Shown: piece by piece, positions 1 through 6,616 of the stretch
How positions within the stretch are numbered: position 1 is the first letter of the stretch
How the letters are laid out: every line of letters starts with the position of its first letter
Assembly (NCBI GenBank): GCA_965651255.1
Contig: CBFGRU010000111.1
Span: forward strand, 1 to 9,929
Direction of reading: 5' to 3'
Source of the DNA: CBFGRU01 sp965651255
GTDB taxonomy: Bacteria; Planctomycetota; Phycisphaerae; Phycisphaerales; SM1A02
DNA: 9,929 nt
Position numbers and translations under genes: made by a program
Notes under the pieces: model-generated
The model's input: the letters and a program-made list of their open reading frames with translations, nothing else
What the model was told of the DNA's origin: nothing
The model's database searches: none

Positions 1-92
1 TTCTCTTTCCGTAACCGCTGTTCTATCATCCTTCCCGGGTTTGGTGCCCGCGTTGCCTGTCTGTTTGCCTATTGCCTGAACCGGATGACCCC
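1..92. other. 5' flanking region of the PpiD-like gene
   Basis: This short stretch precedes the first gene. It contains three copies of the hexamer TTGCCT (about 54, 64 and 72) just upstream of the start, but no clear -35/-10 pair, no Shine-Dalgarno sequence and no recognisable end of an upstream gene. The promoter of the following gene may lie here or to the left of the window. Confidence 0.4.
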
Positions 93-2045
93 ATGCTTCG
101 TTTCCTGCGGAAGTACAACAAGTTCATTCTGGCCGTCTTCGGATCGCTGCTGCTCGTCGTCTTCCTCATTCCCGAGGCGATTCAACGACTTGGCAACTAC
201 AGCGCCCGGGGCGGGACGACCTGGGGTACCTATGTCAACGCCAACGGAAAGAGCGTGACCGCAACCGGCTGGGATCAGGAACAGGCCCAGCAGGCGCTCC
301 GTCTCTTCGAGAAGCTTTCGCCCGATGGAAGCATTCTGACCGTGCTCGGCGTTCGTGAGCCGGAACACTGGTTCCTGCTTGCACAAGAAGCGCGAAATGC
401 CGGCCTGATGGGTGGTCCGACCGAAGCCCTTTCGATCCTCAGCGGAGGAGAGCAGGATCCGCGGCAGATGCTGGTCCGACTCGCGTCTGAGGCGCAGATT
501 CCTGACTCGAATCGCGCCCTTGAGATTCTGAACGAAATGCTCGCCATTCAGCGACTTGTCTCGCTCTATGCAGCTGCGGGCAAGTTTTCTGACATTCGCC
601 TCAAGAGATTTGCCAACGATGAACTTCTGAGCGTCAATGGCGAATACGTGCTGATCCGCGCGAATGCGGATGCAGAAGGAATCCCGGATCCGACGATCGC
701 AGAGATTCAAGCGCAGTTCGAGTTGTACAAGGATCTAGAGCCAGGTGAGGGAGATTACGGTTTCGGTTATCGCTTGCCGGATCGTGTGAAGCTGGAATGG
801 TTCGGCGTCACCGCGACGAGTGTGCGCGAAAGCATTGAGCGCGCGGGTTTGCCATCCTCACTCGATGTTCGCAAGCATTGGCTGAAGAATCGTGCGCGGT
901 TCAGCGCTCTGCCGGGCGGCAATAACGCAGATGAAGAAGCTGCATTCAGCGCCGTCGAGTCGCGCGTGCGGGGTGATCTGCTGGCGGAGCTGACCCGTGA
1001 GAAGATTGAATCCATCAAACAATTCACCGAGGGCGAGCTGAACAAAGAGCTGCGTACGCTACCCCGTGATGGCAACTATCGTTCGCTTCCCGAGAACTGG
1101 TCAGATATCCGGGTTCGCTTCACGGAACTGGCTGAACGCCTGCAGCAGGAGTTTGGAATCGAACTTCCCGCGTACCGCGCACGGGGGAACGAATGGCTGA
1201 CGCGGACCGAAGTCAACGCCCTGCCCGAGATCGGTTTCACGCGCACCGACCGCTACGGCCAGTCACGCCGGCTGGCAGAGGTGGTCTTTGCCGCACGAGA
1301 GTTCGGCCGACGCGATGTGGCAATCATCCAGCAAGGGGTCGCTGGCCCGCCAATGACCACGAGTGACGGGTCGTTCTACTTCTTCCGAATACTTGATACT
1401 TCGCCGGCACACGCGCCGACGTCGGTTGATGAGGTTCAGGAGCAGGTTGTCCGCGATCTCAAGCGACTGGCGCACCAGAAGCAACTTGCCGAGCAGCTTG
1501 AATCTCTGCGCGATCGCGCATTGACCGAAGGGTTTGACACAATCGCTGATGAGTTCGATGCATTTCCCCAGTCGGCGCGCAACGTCGCCCGGGTCGATTA
1601 CGTATCCGCAATGCAGTTCGGACGGTCTGGTCCGACACAGATTCCCGGCCTCAGCGATCGACCCGACGCAAACGAAGCAGCGGTCAACGCCATGACCTCG
1701 TTCGGGCGCGACCTCGTAAGCAAAGCGATCAACGAACAGACACCGATTGCTGATATCCCATTGAGTGATCGTCTCCTGACCATTGATCTGCCGGATGCAC
1801 TGGCGGTCATGATCTTCCGCGCCACGGATGTGCAGCCGATTTTCAAGGAAGATTTCGCATTCTTCGCGAATATTGCGATGACGACGCTGATGCAGGAAGA
1901 GCTGGAAGATGCGGTAAATGCATTCAACCTCGATGCATTGAAGTCGCGTCACCAGTTCGTTCTGGCAGCACGGTCAACGGATGAAGACGATGCGAATGAA
2001 GGCGATCCCGGTTCAGAGAATCCCCCCGCGAACACGGGATCGTGA
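93..2045 (+). CDS. PpiD/SurA-like membrane-anchored periplasmic folding factor
   Basis: A 650-residue protein with a short basic N-terminus (MLRFLRKYNK) and one hydrophobic segment at about residues 11-27, not followed by a signal-peptidase site. This is the PpiD layout: an N-terminal inner-membrane anchor with a large periplasmic domain. Residues about 227-270 (ending KHWLKNRARF) resemble the helical part of PpiD/SurA chaperone domains that usually ends in 'YY..NK.RF'. Residues about 395-460 (AEVVFAA, then FYFFRILDTSPAHAPTSVDEV and a charged helix) resemble the end of the parvulin domain and the helix after it. Between these, where a parvulin domain with its conserved GG.LG and FE.A.F motifs would sit, I see only charged helical sequence, so isomerase activity is doubtful. 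The tail is acidic. An in-frame TTG at 72 would add seven residues, but the ATG at 93 starts exactly at the typical membrane anchor. Neither has a clear Shine-Dalgarno sequence. Homology to the PpiD/SurA group is inferred by eye. Confidence 0.75.
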   Translation: MLRFLRKYNKFILAVFGSLLLVVFLIPEAIQRLGNYSARGGTTWGTYVNANGKSVTATGWDQEQAQQALRLFEKLSPDGSILTVLGVREPEHWFLLAQEARNAGLMGGPTEALSILSGGEQDPRQMLVRLASEAQIPDSNRALEILNEMLAIQRLVSLYAAAGKFSDIRLKRFANDELLSVNGEYVLIRANADAEGIPDPTIAEIQAQFELYKDLEPGEGDYGFGYRLPDRVKLEWFGVTATSVRESIERAGLPSSLDVRKHWLKNRARFSALPGGNNADEEAAFSAVESRVRGDLLAELTREKIESIKQFTEGELNKELRTLPRDGNYRSLPENWSDIRVRFTELAERLQQEFGIELPAYRARGNEWLTRTEVNALPEIGFTRTDRYGQSRRLAEVVFAAREFGRRDVAIIQQGVAGPPMTTSDGSFYFFRILDTSPAHAPTSVDEVQEQVVRDLKRLAHQKQLAEQLESLRDRALTEGFDTIADEFDAFPQSARNVARVDYVSAMQFGRSGPTQIPGLSDRPDANEAAVNAMTSFGRDLVSKAINEQTPIADIPLSDRLLTIDLPDALAVMIFRATDVQPIFKEDFAFFANIAMTTLMQEELEDAVNAFNLDALKSRHQFVLAARSTDEDDANEGDPGSENPPANTGS

Positions 2046-2079
2046 TCTGTCAACGATCGGATCAATCTCGAATACGACA

Positions 2080-2107
2080 AAGGGCGCGCTCGGATGAGCG
2101 TGCCCTT
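2080..2107. terminator. Strong hairpin between convergent genes
   Basis: A 12-base-pair stem, AAGGGCGCGCTC with GAGCGTGCCCTT, closes on a GGAT loop, with one G-U wobble when transcribed from the + strand. It lies 34 bases after the stop of the PpiD-like gene and 54 bases beyond the stop of the convergent minus-strand gene. Its right flank is CTCTTTC and its left flank, read on the minus strand, is TTTGTCG. The T-tracts are weak on both sides, but position and stem strength suggest a terminator that may serve both genes. Confidence 0.7.
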
Positions 2108-2161
2108 CTCTTTCGAGATTGTGAAATGTGATGCGGTTCTACCGGAGTGTTGCCCCGGCGA

Positions 2162-2551
2162 TCAGCTCACCGTCGAGCCCGGCGTGACAGGTCTGCCGAT
2201 CGTGAGAACGACAACATCCCGTTCGGTCGGATCTCCATCCTCGTTTCTGGCCTTAACATCACTGGCGGCCAGGATCATTCCCTGGCTGATTTCGCCCCGA
2301 ATCTTCCGCGGTTCGAGATTCGCGACAATGATGACCTGCTGGCCGATCAACGTCGCCGGGTCATACCACTGCTTGATTCCCGCGCAGACCTGTCGACCAC
2401 TTTCTGTGCCATCATCGAGTTGAATCTTCAGCAGCTTGTCTGCATTCGGGTGCGGCTCCGCATGTCGAATTGTCGCAACGCGCAGATCGAGCTTGATGAA
2501 CTCATCGAACGTGATCGTTGGCTTTTCCGGCGCGGTGGTTGCGGTGGTCAT
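2162..2551 (-). CDS. metG: Stand-alone tRNA-binding domain protein (methionyl-tRNA synthetase beta subunit / CsaA type)
   Basis: A 129-residue protein made almost entirely of one OB-fold tRNA-binding domain of the EMAP-II/Arc1p/MetRS-C-terminal class. It opens FDEFIKLDLRVATI (residues 15-28), followed by HPNADKLLKIQLD (34-46), a QVCAGIKQWY segment, and VANLEPRKIRGEISQGM. These are the hallmark positions of the family, including the PRK and SQGM signatures. The domain normally increases tRNA affinity of methionyl-tRNA synthetase, either as its C-terminal part or as a separate subunit; the similar CsaA protein is reported as an export-related chaperone. The start is set by the Shine-Dalgarno-like GAGAGG, nine bases before the ATG at 2551. 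It directly abuts the other in-frame ATG at 2560, which is therefore unlikely. The frame stays open farther upstream to 2686, but that extension is not domain-like. No synthetase catalytic domain is in the window, so the symbol is tentative. Confidence 0.88.
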   Translation of the reverse strand: MTTATTAPEKPTITFDEFIKLDLRVATIRHAEPHPNADKLLKIQLDDGTESGRQVCAGIKQWYDPATLIGQQVIIVANLEPRKIRGEISQGMILAASDVKARNEDGDPTERDVVVLTIGRPVTPGSTVS

Positions 2552-2801
2552 CGAATGCATCCTCTCAAAGTAGCCCGCCGAAGCGAGATTGATAAAGGGG
2601 TATGGTAGCGCGTTGGTGCTTGGCTTCTGTGAACACGCACCACTCGTTTGACCTATCGGACGACAACTCGCCCTCGAAGCACGCATCGATACTGCCCATG
2701 TTCACAGCTTTTCCCAGAGTACGCCTGAATCGCTGTAAATGCATTCAAAATAAAGAGTTACGGCTTTGAATCCGGCGGATAGCGAGTATCTTCCTCACGG
2801 C

Positions 2802-2817
2802 TGACGATCTCTCGTCA
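2802..2817 (+). other. Small hairpin in the putative 5' leader
   Basis: TGACGA and TCGTCA form a perfect six-base-pair stem with a TCTC tetraloop, 113 bases upstream of the PEP-CTERM gene start. If transcription starts upstream of it, it would be in the mRNA leader. A stem this short also occurs by chance, so this is only a description of symmetry. Confidence 0.25.
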
Positions 2818-2916
2818 TCCGCTCGTACAGTGGGCACGATCGGCGCGACCTGCTCAGGAGTCGTGCAGAGACGATGCAGTGTGGCTGTAGAGCGTCTCGT
2901 TTCATTGTGACTCAAG

Positions 2917-2921
2917 AGGAG
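2917..2921 (+). promoter_or_regulatory. Shine-Dalgarno site of the PEP-CTERM gene
   Basis: AGGAG, within AAGAGGAGATT, is nine bases before the ATG at 2931. It settles the start: the longer frame beginning at 2874 would place the signal peptide inside the protein, whereas the 2931 start begins directly with the basic MKKK of a signal peptide. Confidence 0.85.
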
Positions 2922-2930
2922 ATTCGAAAG

Positions 2931-3647
2931 ATGAAGAAGAAGATGCTTGTGTTGTCCGCTGCGTTTGCTCTCACTGGCGCGGCTGCCAACGCACAAATGG
3001 ACCAGATCGGTAACGACGGCTCGGTCTTTGCCACGTCTGCCGTCAGTGCATCACAGTGGTTTGAAGAAGCCAACGCGGGCTTCCGCGTTGCGGTCATCGA
3101 CAATTTCACCGTCGATGCAACCAACAACAACCTTCAGTCGTTCGCGGCAGTGGTCGGCGGCTGGAACGGTTTCGTTGGTCAGTGGAACGATGTTCTCGGT
3201 TGGCGCGTTGAAATCTATTCCAGCCCGCAGGCCGCCGAACTCAACCTCGTCGGCGATGTTGCCAGCGTCCATTACGGCAACCAGGGCTGGTCGTCGATCG
3301 ACACCGACTTCGTTCCCGGCAGTGCGAACTTCCATGCGTTGGTCGAGTTTGATCTGAACAGTCTCATCCTGAACCCGGGCGAGTACTGGATCGGCCTGAC
3401 AATTGATCACACGTTCACTGGTGGTGGCGGTCAGGTCGGTGTCGGAGCTCGCGCTTCCGGCGGCGTCCCCGGCGACCTGAATGCGATGCAGGCCAATCCC
3501 GGCGGCGGCTTCGACTTCACGCTCCAGGCGTTGAACCCGGCTGCGGATGCAGGTTACCGCCTCGTCGGTACGGCTGTTCCGGCCCCCGGCGCGCTGGCCC
3601 TGCTCGGCCTCGCAGGTCTGGCTGCCCGTCGTCGTCGTCGCGCGTAA
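2931..3647 (+). CDS. Secreted PEP-CTERM-like sorting-domain protein
   Basis: A 238-residue exported protein. MKKKMLVLSAAFALTGAAANA followed by Q is a classical signal peptide with a probable cut after ANA. The mature part is rich in Gly, Asn, Val and aromatic residues, with alternating hydrophobic strands (FRVAVIDNFTV, WRVEIYSS, YWIGLTIDHTF), as in the beta-sandwich ectodomains common among PEP-CTERM proteins. The C-terminus has the three-part sorting signal: PAPGA motif, hydrophobic LALLGLAGL, and AARRRRRA. Such proteins are sorted by an exosortase to the cell surface or extracellular matrix. The motif is PAPGA rather than the canonical PEP, with Ala in place of Glu. There are no catalytic residues I recognise, so a structural or matrix role is possible but not shown. 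The gene looks monocistronic: own ribosome-binding site, long leader region and strong terminator. Confidence 0.88.
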   Translation: MKKKMLVLSAAFALTGAAANAQMDQIGNDGSVFATSAVSASQWFEEANAGFRVAVIDNFTVDATNNNLQSFAAVVGGWNGFVGQWNDVLGWRVEIYSSPQAAELNLVGDVASVHYGNQGWSSIDTDFVPGSANFHALVEFDLNSLILNPGEYWIGLTIDHTFTGGGGQVGVGARASGGVPGDLNAMQANPGGGFDFTLQALNPAADAGYRLVGTAVPAPGALALLGLAGLAARRRRRA

Positions 3648-3699
3648 GTGTGATCGACGATTGATGAAAGTCTGATCAACTTGGATCCGACCTCAACTC

Positions 3700-3735
3700 C
3701 AACCGCCCCGGTCCATGCCGGGGCGGTTGTTGTTT
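3700..3735 (+). terminator. Rho-independent terminator after the PEP-CTERM gene
   Basis: A perfect 12-base-pair stem, CAACCGCCCCGG with CCGGGGCGGTTG, has the six-base loop TCCATG and is followed by TTGTTT. It lies 52 bases after the stop codon at 3645-3647. The strong GC stem plus T-rich tail is the standard intrinsic terminator form and separates this gene from the next one. Confidence 0.88.
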
Positions 3736-3772
3736 ACACTTCTCCCTCGCCGTCGCATCGACTTCGCCATCC

Positions 3773-4717
3773 ATGATCGATCTGCGCGTATCCTTGTCCA
3801 TGACGCGCCTCTACCTATTCATCGGTCTTCTTGCGATCAGTCTCCCGCTTGGACTCATTTCCGCACGAACCGCAGTATCTTCTGCTTCATCATCTCCGCT
3901 CGCTGAGGTGGCAGACTGGAGAAGTGATCCTGCGTGGAACGAGGGCAAGGCGGAATGGGCTCTGTACGATGCTCGCCGCACAGTGTACGGAACACCTCGC
4001 TCATATGAAGCGACCATGTTTACGAACAAGCAGCACATGGATCCCGCTACGATGACGAAGGCATCGGACTGGCAGCGTCCGGGCATGATTGAGGTATTCA
4101 AACACAATCTCAGCGAGATGGTGCCAACCGAGAATTACACGTATCGGTTCCTGACCACGGCGTTTGTAAGCACTGAATCACTGCGGCTGTTCAAGCTCGT
4201 CGTCAGCACCCAGGAGGATTGCGGCGCAACCTACAAAGACTTCACTGTCGCGGGTCAGGAACGCCTGCACGCAGTGCAGTTCTCCTACTTCCCGGACGAG
4301 GGGCGAAGCATGAAATCAACGCCCATGAGTGAGCGATTCGCTGCGCACGATGCGCTTTCACTCACCCTCCGCGACTTTCCGTTTGCGACCGCCCAACCCG
4401 GTACCGCTGTCACAATCGATCTCCTTCCCGATCAAACACATACGCACGCTACACCTTTGGAGTCTTCTCGGGCAACCGTACGCTATCTCGGCCGTGAAAC
4501 AATCACCGTTCCGTATGGCAATGTTCGGACCCACCGTCTGCTCGTCGAACATGCTGAAACCGGGGAAACTGCGGAGAGCCACTACTGGTTCGCCGACGAC
4601 TCGGAGAATCTGCGCCGGGTGATGGTTCGTTATGAAGGTCCTTGGGGCGTCGAATACCGCTTGAAGAAACTCAACTGGTGGGCGTATTGGGATCGTGCCA
4701 ATTCTCGGCCTGACTGA
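3773..4717 (+). CDS. Exported protein of an uncharacterised family (QEDCG motif)
   Basis: A 314-residue protein. A hydrophobic segment at about residues 12-29 (LYLFIGLLAISLPLGLIS) followed by a Ser/Ala stretch is a signal peptide or membrane anchor, so the body acts outside the cytoplasm. The start is uncertain: ATG at 3773 and in-frame ATG at 3800 (giving MTRLYLF) both lack a Shine-Dalgarno sequence, and the second gives a more typical signal peptide. The body has GKAEWALYDARRTVYG (58-73), YTYRFLTTAF (122-131), STQEDCGATY (145-154) and FSYFPDEG (170-177). From memory this resembles an uncharacterised exported family common in Bacteroidota, with AE..RY......YG, VLK.N, QEWCG..Y and SYF..EG motifs, sometimes mislabelled as Maf. 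Residues about 233-302 resemble the second half of DUF3108-type proteins, with a 'vpyGnvrTHRL' strand and a 'YWFADD' strand. No enzyme motif is evident. It has its own transcription unit after the 3700 terminator and converges on the ABC-F gene. Confidence 0.72.
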   Translation: MIDLRVSLSMTRLYLFIGLLAISLPLGLISARTAVSSASSSPLAEVADWRSDPAWNEGKAEWALYDARRTVYGTPRSYEATMFTNKQHMDPATMTKASDWQRPGMIEVFKHNLSEMVPTENYTYRFLTTAFVSTESLRLFKLVVSTQEDCGATYKDFTVAGQERLHAVQFSYFPDEGRSMKSTPMSERFAAHDALSLTLRDFPFATAQPGTAVTIDLLPDQTHTHATPLESSRATVRYLGRETITVPYGNVRTHRLLVEHAETGETAESHYWFADDSENLRRVMVRYEGPWGVEYRLKKLNWWAYWDRANSRPD

Positions 4718-4734
4718 GACCCGGGAACGGCCGC

Positions 4735-6546
4735 CTAACTTTGCCTTGCTTCCAGTTCCGCCCAGCGGTCATAGAGTCGGGCAACTTCCTGCTGCGCTTC
4801 TTCGAGTTCGTTGCACGCCCTTTGCAACTTCGCGTGATCAACGATGACCTTCGGATCAGCGATTGAACTCTCCAACCGCGCGACAGTCGCTTCGGCGCGC
4901 TGGATGTTCGATTCCATGGCGTCCCACTCACGCTGTTCGTTGTAGGACAGCTTCTTTTTCGTCGGTGTCGGGCTTGCTGGCTTATCGACCACGCGAACTT
5001 TCAGCGCGGCGCCCCTCGTCATTGCCTCCCGCTCATGCCGCGCATTCTCCCACTGATAGAAATCCGCATACAACTTGGCCTGCCCCTCTCCATCGAGGCC
5101 GAGTACCTCGGTTGAAAGACGCTGCAACATAAAACGGTCATGCGTCACGAGCACTATGGCCCCGGGAAACTCTTCGAGTCCTGCTTCCAGAACTTCGAGA
5201 GTGGGAATGTCCAGATCGTTGGTCGGTTCGTCCAGTATCAGAAGATCCGCCGGCTCCAGCATCATTCGCGCCAGAAGGACACGCGCCTGTTCACCGCCTG
5301 AAAGCAGATTGATTGGCGATGGCAACTGTTCGGGCTTGAAGAGGAACCGTTGAGCCCACGTGACGATGTGCATCGACTTACCACGGAAGATCACCGTATC
5401 CGCATGAGCGCCGAGAGCTTCGGCGAGCGTCTGCCTCGGATCAAGCGTCTCGCGGTGCTGGGTAAACGTGACAACCTTCAGATTGTCCGCTCGCTCGATC
5501 GTGCCTTCATCTGGAGCGAGGTCACCTCTCAGCAGCCGAATGAGCGTGGTCTTGCCGCTTCCGTTGGGGCCAAGCAGACCGAGGCAATCGCCGGGCATCA
5601 GCTCAATGTTGACACCGCGAAACAACGTGCGGCCGCCAAGCGATTTGGCAAGATTGTGTGCCGTCAAAAGCTTCCGCGTGCGCCGACCGGTCTCACTGAA
5701 CTCGACTCCGGCCCTCGGCCCCGCATCATTCCGCGCCTTCAGTTGCGCGAGTTGATCCATCCGTTCATGAGAGTCTTCGATTCGTGACTTCGCCTTCGTT
5801 CGCCGCGCCTTCGGCCCACAACTGAGCCACTTGATGTCCTGCCGCACGCGGTTCGCCAGGGTCGTCTGCTCCTGCCGCTGTGCGTGCATGAACTCATCAC
5901 GCCGACGGAGAAACTCATCGTATCCCCCCTGCACACTGAAGGTGCCATCGGGATACGCATGACTCAACTCGATGATGCGCGTGCATACTCGTTCCAGGAA
6001 GAATCGATCATGGGTCACAATGACGCACGACATCCCCAGACGGCACAGCGTGTTTTCCAACCACTTGATTCCATCAAGATCCAGATGGTTGGTCGGCTCA
6101 TCAAGCAGCAGTACATCCGGCTCACGCGCGAGTTCGCGTGCAATGGCCAGACGTTTGCGCCAGCCGCCCGAGAGCGAACCGACCGGCTGATCAATGTCTT
6201 CAAACCCGATCTGACGCACCGCGACCATCGCGCGTTCATGCCTGACATGATCCTCGGGAACATCCTCAACGAGTGCCATTTCGACCGCGCTGATCACACT
6301 CAGTGAATCGTTGAATCGATCATGCTGCGCCACATACGCCAGTCGCAGATGGCGTCGTCGCGTAAACTCACCGGAGTCCGGTTCTTCCAATCCGGCCAGG
6401 ATTTTCAGCAGTGTGCTCTTGCCGGAACCGTTTGGCCCGATCAGCCCGATTCGCTCGCCGTCATCAATGGTCAGTGACACCCGTGCGAAGAGTGGGCGAT
6501 GGCTGAAGGATCGCGAAAGGTTGTCCGCACGAAGCAGCATGGACAT
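4735..6546 (-). CDS. uup: ABC-F ATPase, Uup type
   Basis: A soluble protein with two ABC ATPase domains and no membrane segments, 603 residues from the ATG at 6546. Domain 1 has Walker A GPNGSGKST (37-45), signature LSGGW (125-129), Walker B and catalytic Glu in LLLDEPTNHLD (146-156), and switch His in VTHDRF (177-182). The linker contains KWLSCGPKARRTKAKSRI (239-256), closely matching the conserved 'EWLRRGPKAR.TK.KARI' of Uup. Domain 2 has GPNGSGKTT (326-334), LSGGEQ (415-420) and LILDEPTNDLD (436-446). After about residue 505 comes the charged C-terminal extension with a coiled coil (about 530-600), which in Uup binds DNA. ABC-F proteins act at the ribosomal E site; Uup is linked to ribosome function and genome stability. 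All catalytic motifs are intact. A GTG at 6597 is in frame, and ATGs at 6546 and 6540 both fit the domain start; none has a clear Shine-Dalgarno sequence. It follows the MgtC-like gene on the same strand with a 70-base gap. Confidence 0.93.
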   Translation of the reverse strand: MSMLLRADNLSRSFSHRPLFARVSLTIDDGERIGLIGPNGSGKSTLLKILAGLEEPDSGEFTRRRHLRLAYVAQHDRFNDSLSVISAVEMALVEDVPEDHVRHERAMVAVRQIGFEDIDQPVGSLSGGWRKRLAIARELAREPDVLLLDEPTNHLDLDGIKWLENTLCRLGMSCVIVTHDRFFLERVCTRIIELSHAYPDGTFSVQGGYDEFLRRRDEFMHAQRQEQTTLANRVRQDIKWLSCGPKARRTKAKSRIEDSHERMDQLAQLKARNDAGPRAGVEFSETGRRTRKLLTAHNLAKSLGGRTLFRGVNIELMPGDCLGLLGPNGSGKTTLIRLLRGDLAPDEGTIERADNLKVVTFTQHRETLDPRQTLAEALGAHADTVIFRGKSMHIVTWAQRFLFKPEQLPSPINLLSGGEQARVLLARMMLEPADLLILDEPTNDLDIPTLEVLEAGLEEFPGAIVLVTHDRFMLQRLSTEVLGLDGEGQAKLYADFYQWENARHEREAMTRGAALKVRVVDKPASPTPTKKKLSYNEQREWDAMESNIQRAEATVARLESSIADPKVIVDHAKLQRACNELEEAQQEVARLYDRWAELEARQS

Positions 6547-6616
6547 GGGCGAAGAGTCTAGGAGGATGGATTCTCCCAAGCGCGACCGGAGCTTCACGTA
6601 CGCCCGACGGGTCGGT

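Larger units (their letters stand above)
2552..2930. promoter_or_regulatory. Divergent intergenic region with short inverted repeats
   Basis: This 379-base gap separates the divergently transcribed tRNA-binding-domain gene and PEP-CTERM gene, so it should hold both promoters and the PEP-CTERM 5' leader. I found no confident promoter for either. A weak + strand candidate is TTGAAT (2766-2771) with TATCTT 15 bases later, a short spacer. Visible symmetry elements are CTGTGAACA (2627-2635) with TGTTCACAG (2699-2707), ATTCAAA (2743-2749) with TTTGAAT (2765-2771), and a six-base-pair hairpin TGACGA-TCTC-TCGTCA (2802-2817). Open frames here have no protein-like features. No tRNA or known riboswitch was recognised. 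Confidence 0.5.

Noticed and set aside
69..1952. Minus-strand frames of 213 and 229 residues opposite the PpiD-like gene
   Set aside because: They have Arg/Cys-rich composition without motifs, and the + strand frame is continuous for 650 residues with an anchor and recognisable segments.
2600..2760. Possible tRNA or small RNA gene in the divergent region
   Set aside because: No cloverleaf, T-loop GTTC/GAAC consensus in the correct context or CCA end could be assembled; only isolated short inverted repeats are present.
2745..2996. Minus-strand frame of 83 residues across the divergent intergenic region
   Set aside because: It overlaps the signal-peptide coding region of the PEP-CTERM gene, has no ribosome-binding site and has no protein-like pattern.
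6547..6597. Upstream GTG start (6597) for the ABC-F gene
   Set aside because: It adds 17 residues before the conserved start of domain 1, has no Shine-Dalgarno sequence, and family members start close to the MLLRADNLSRSF segment.
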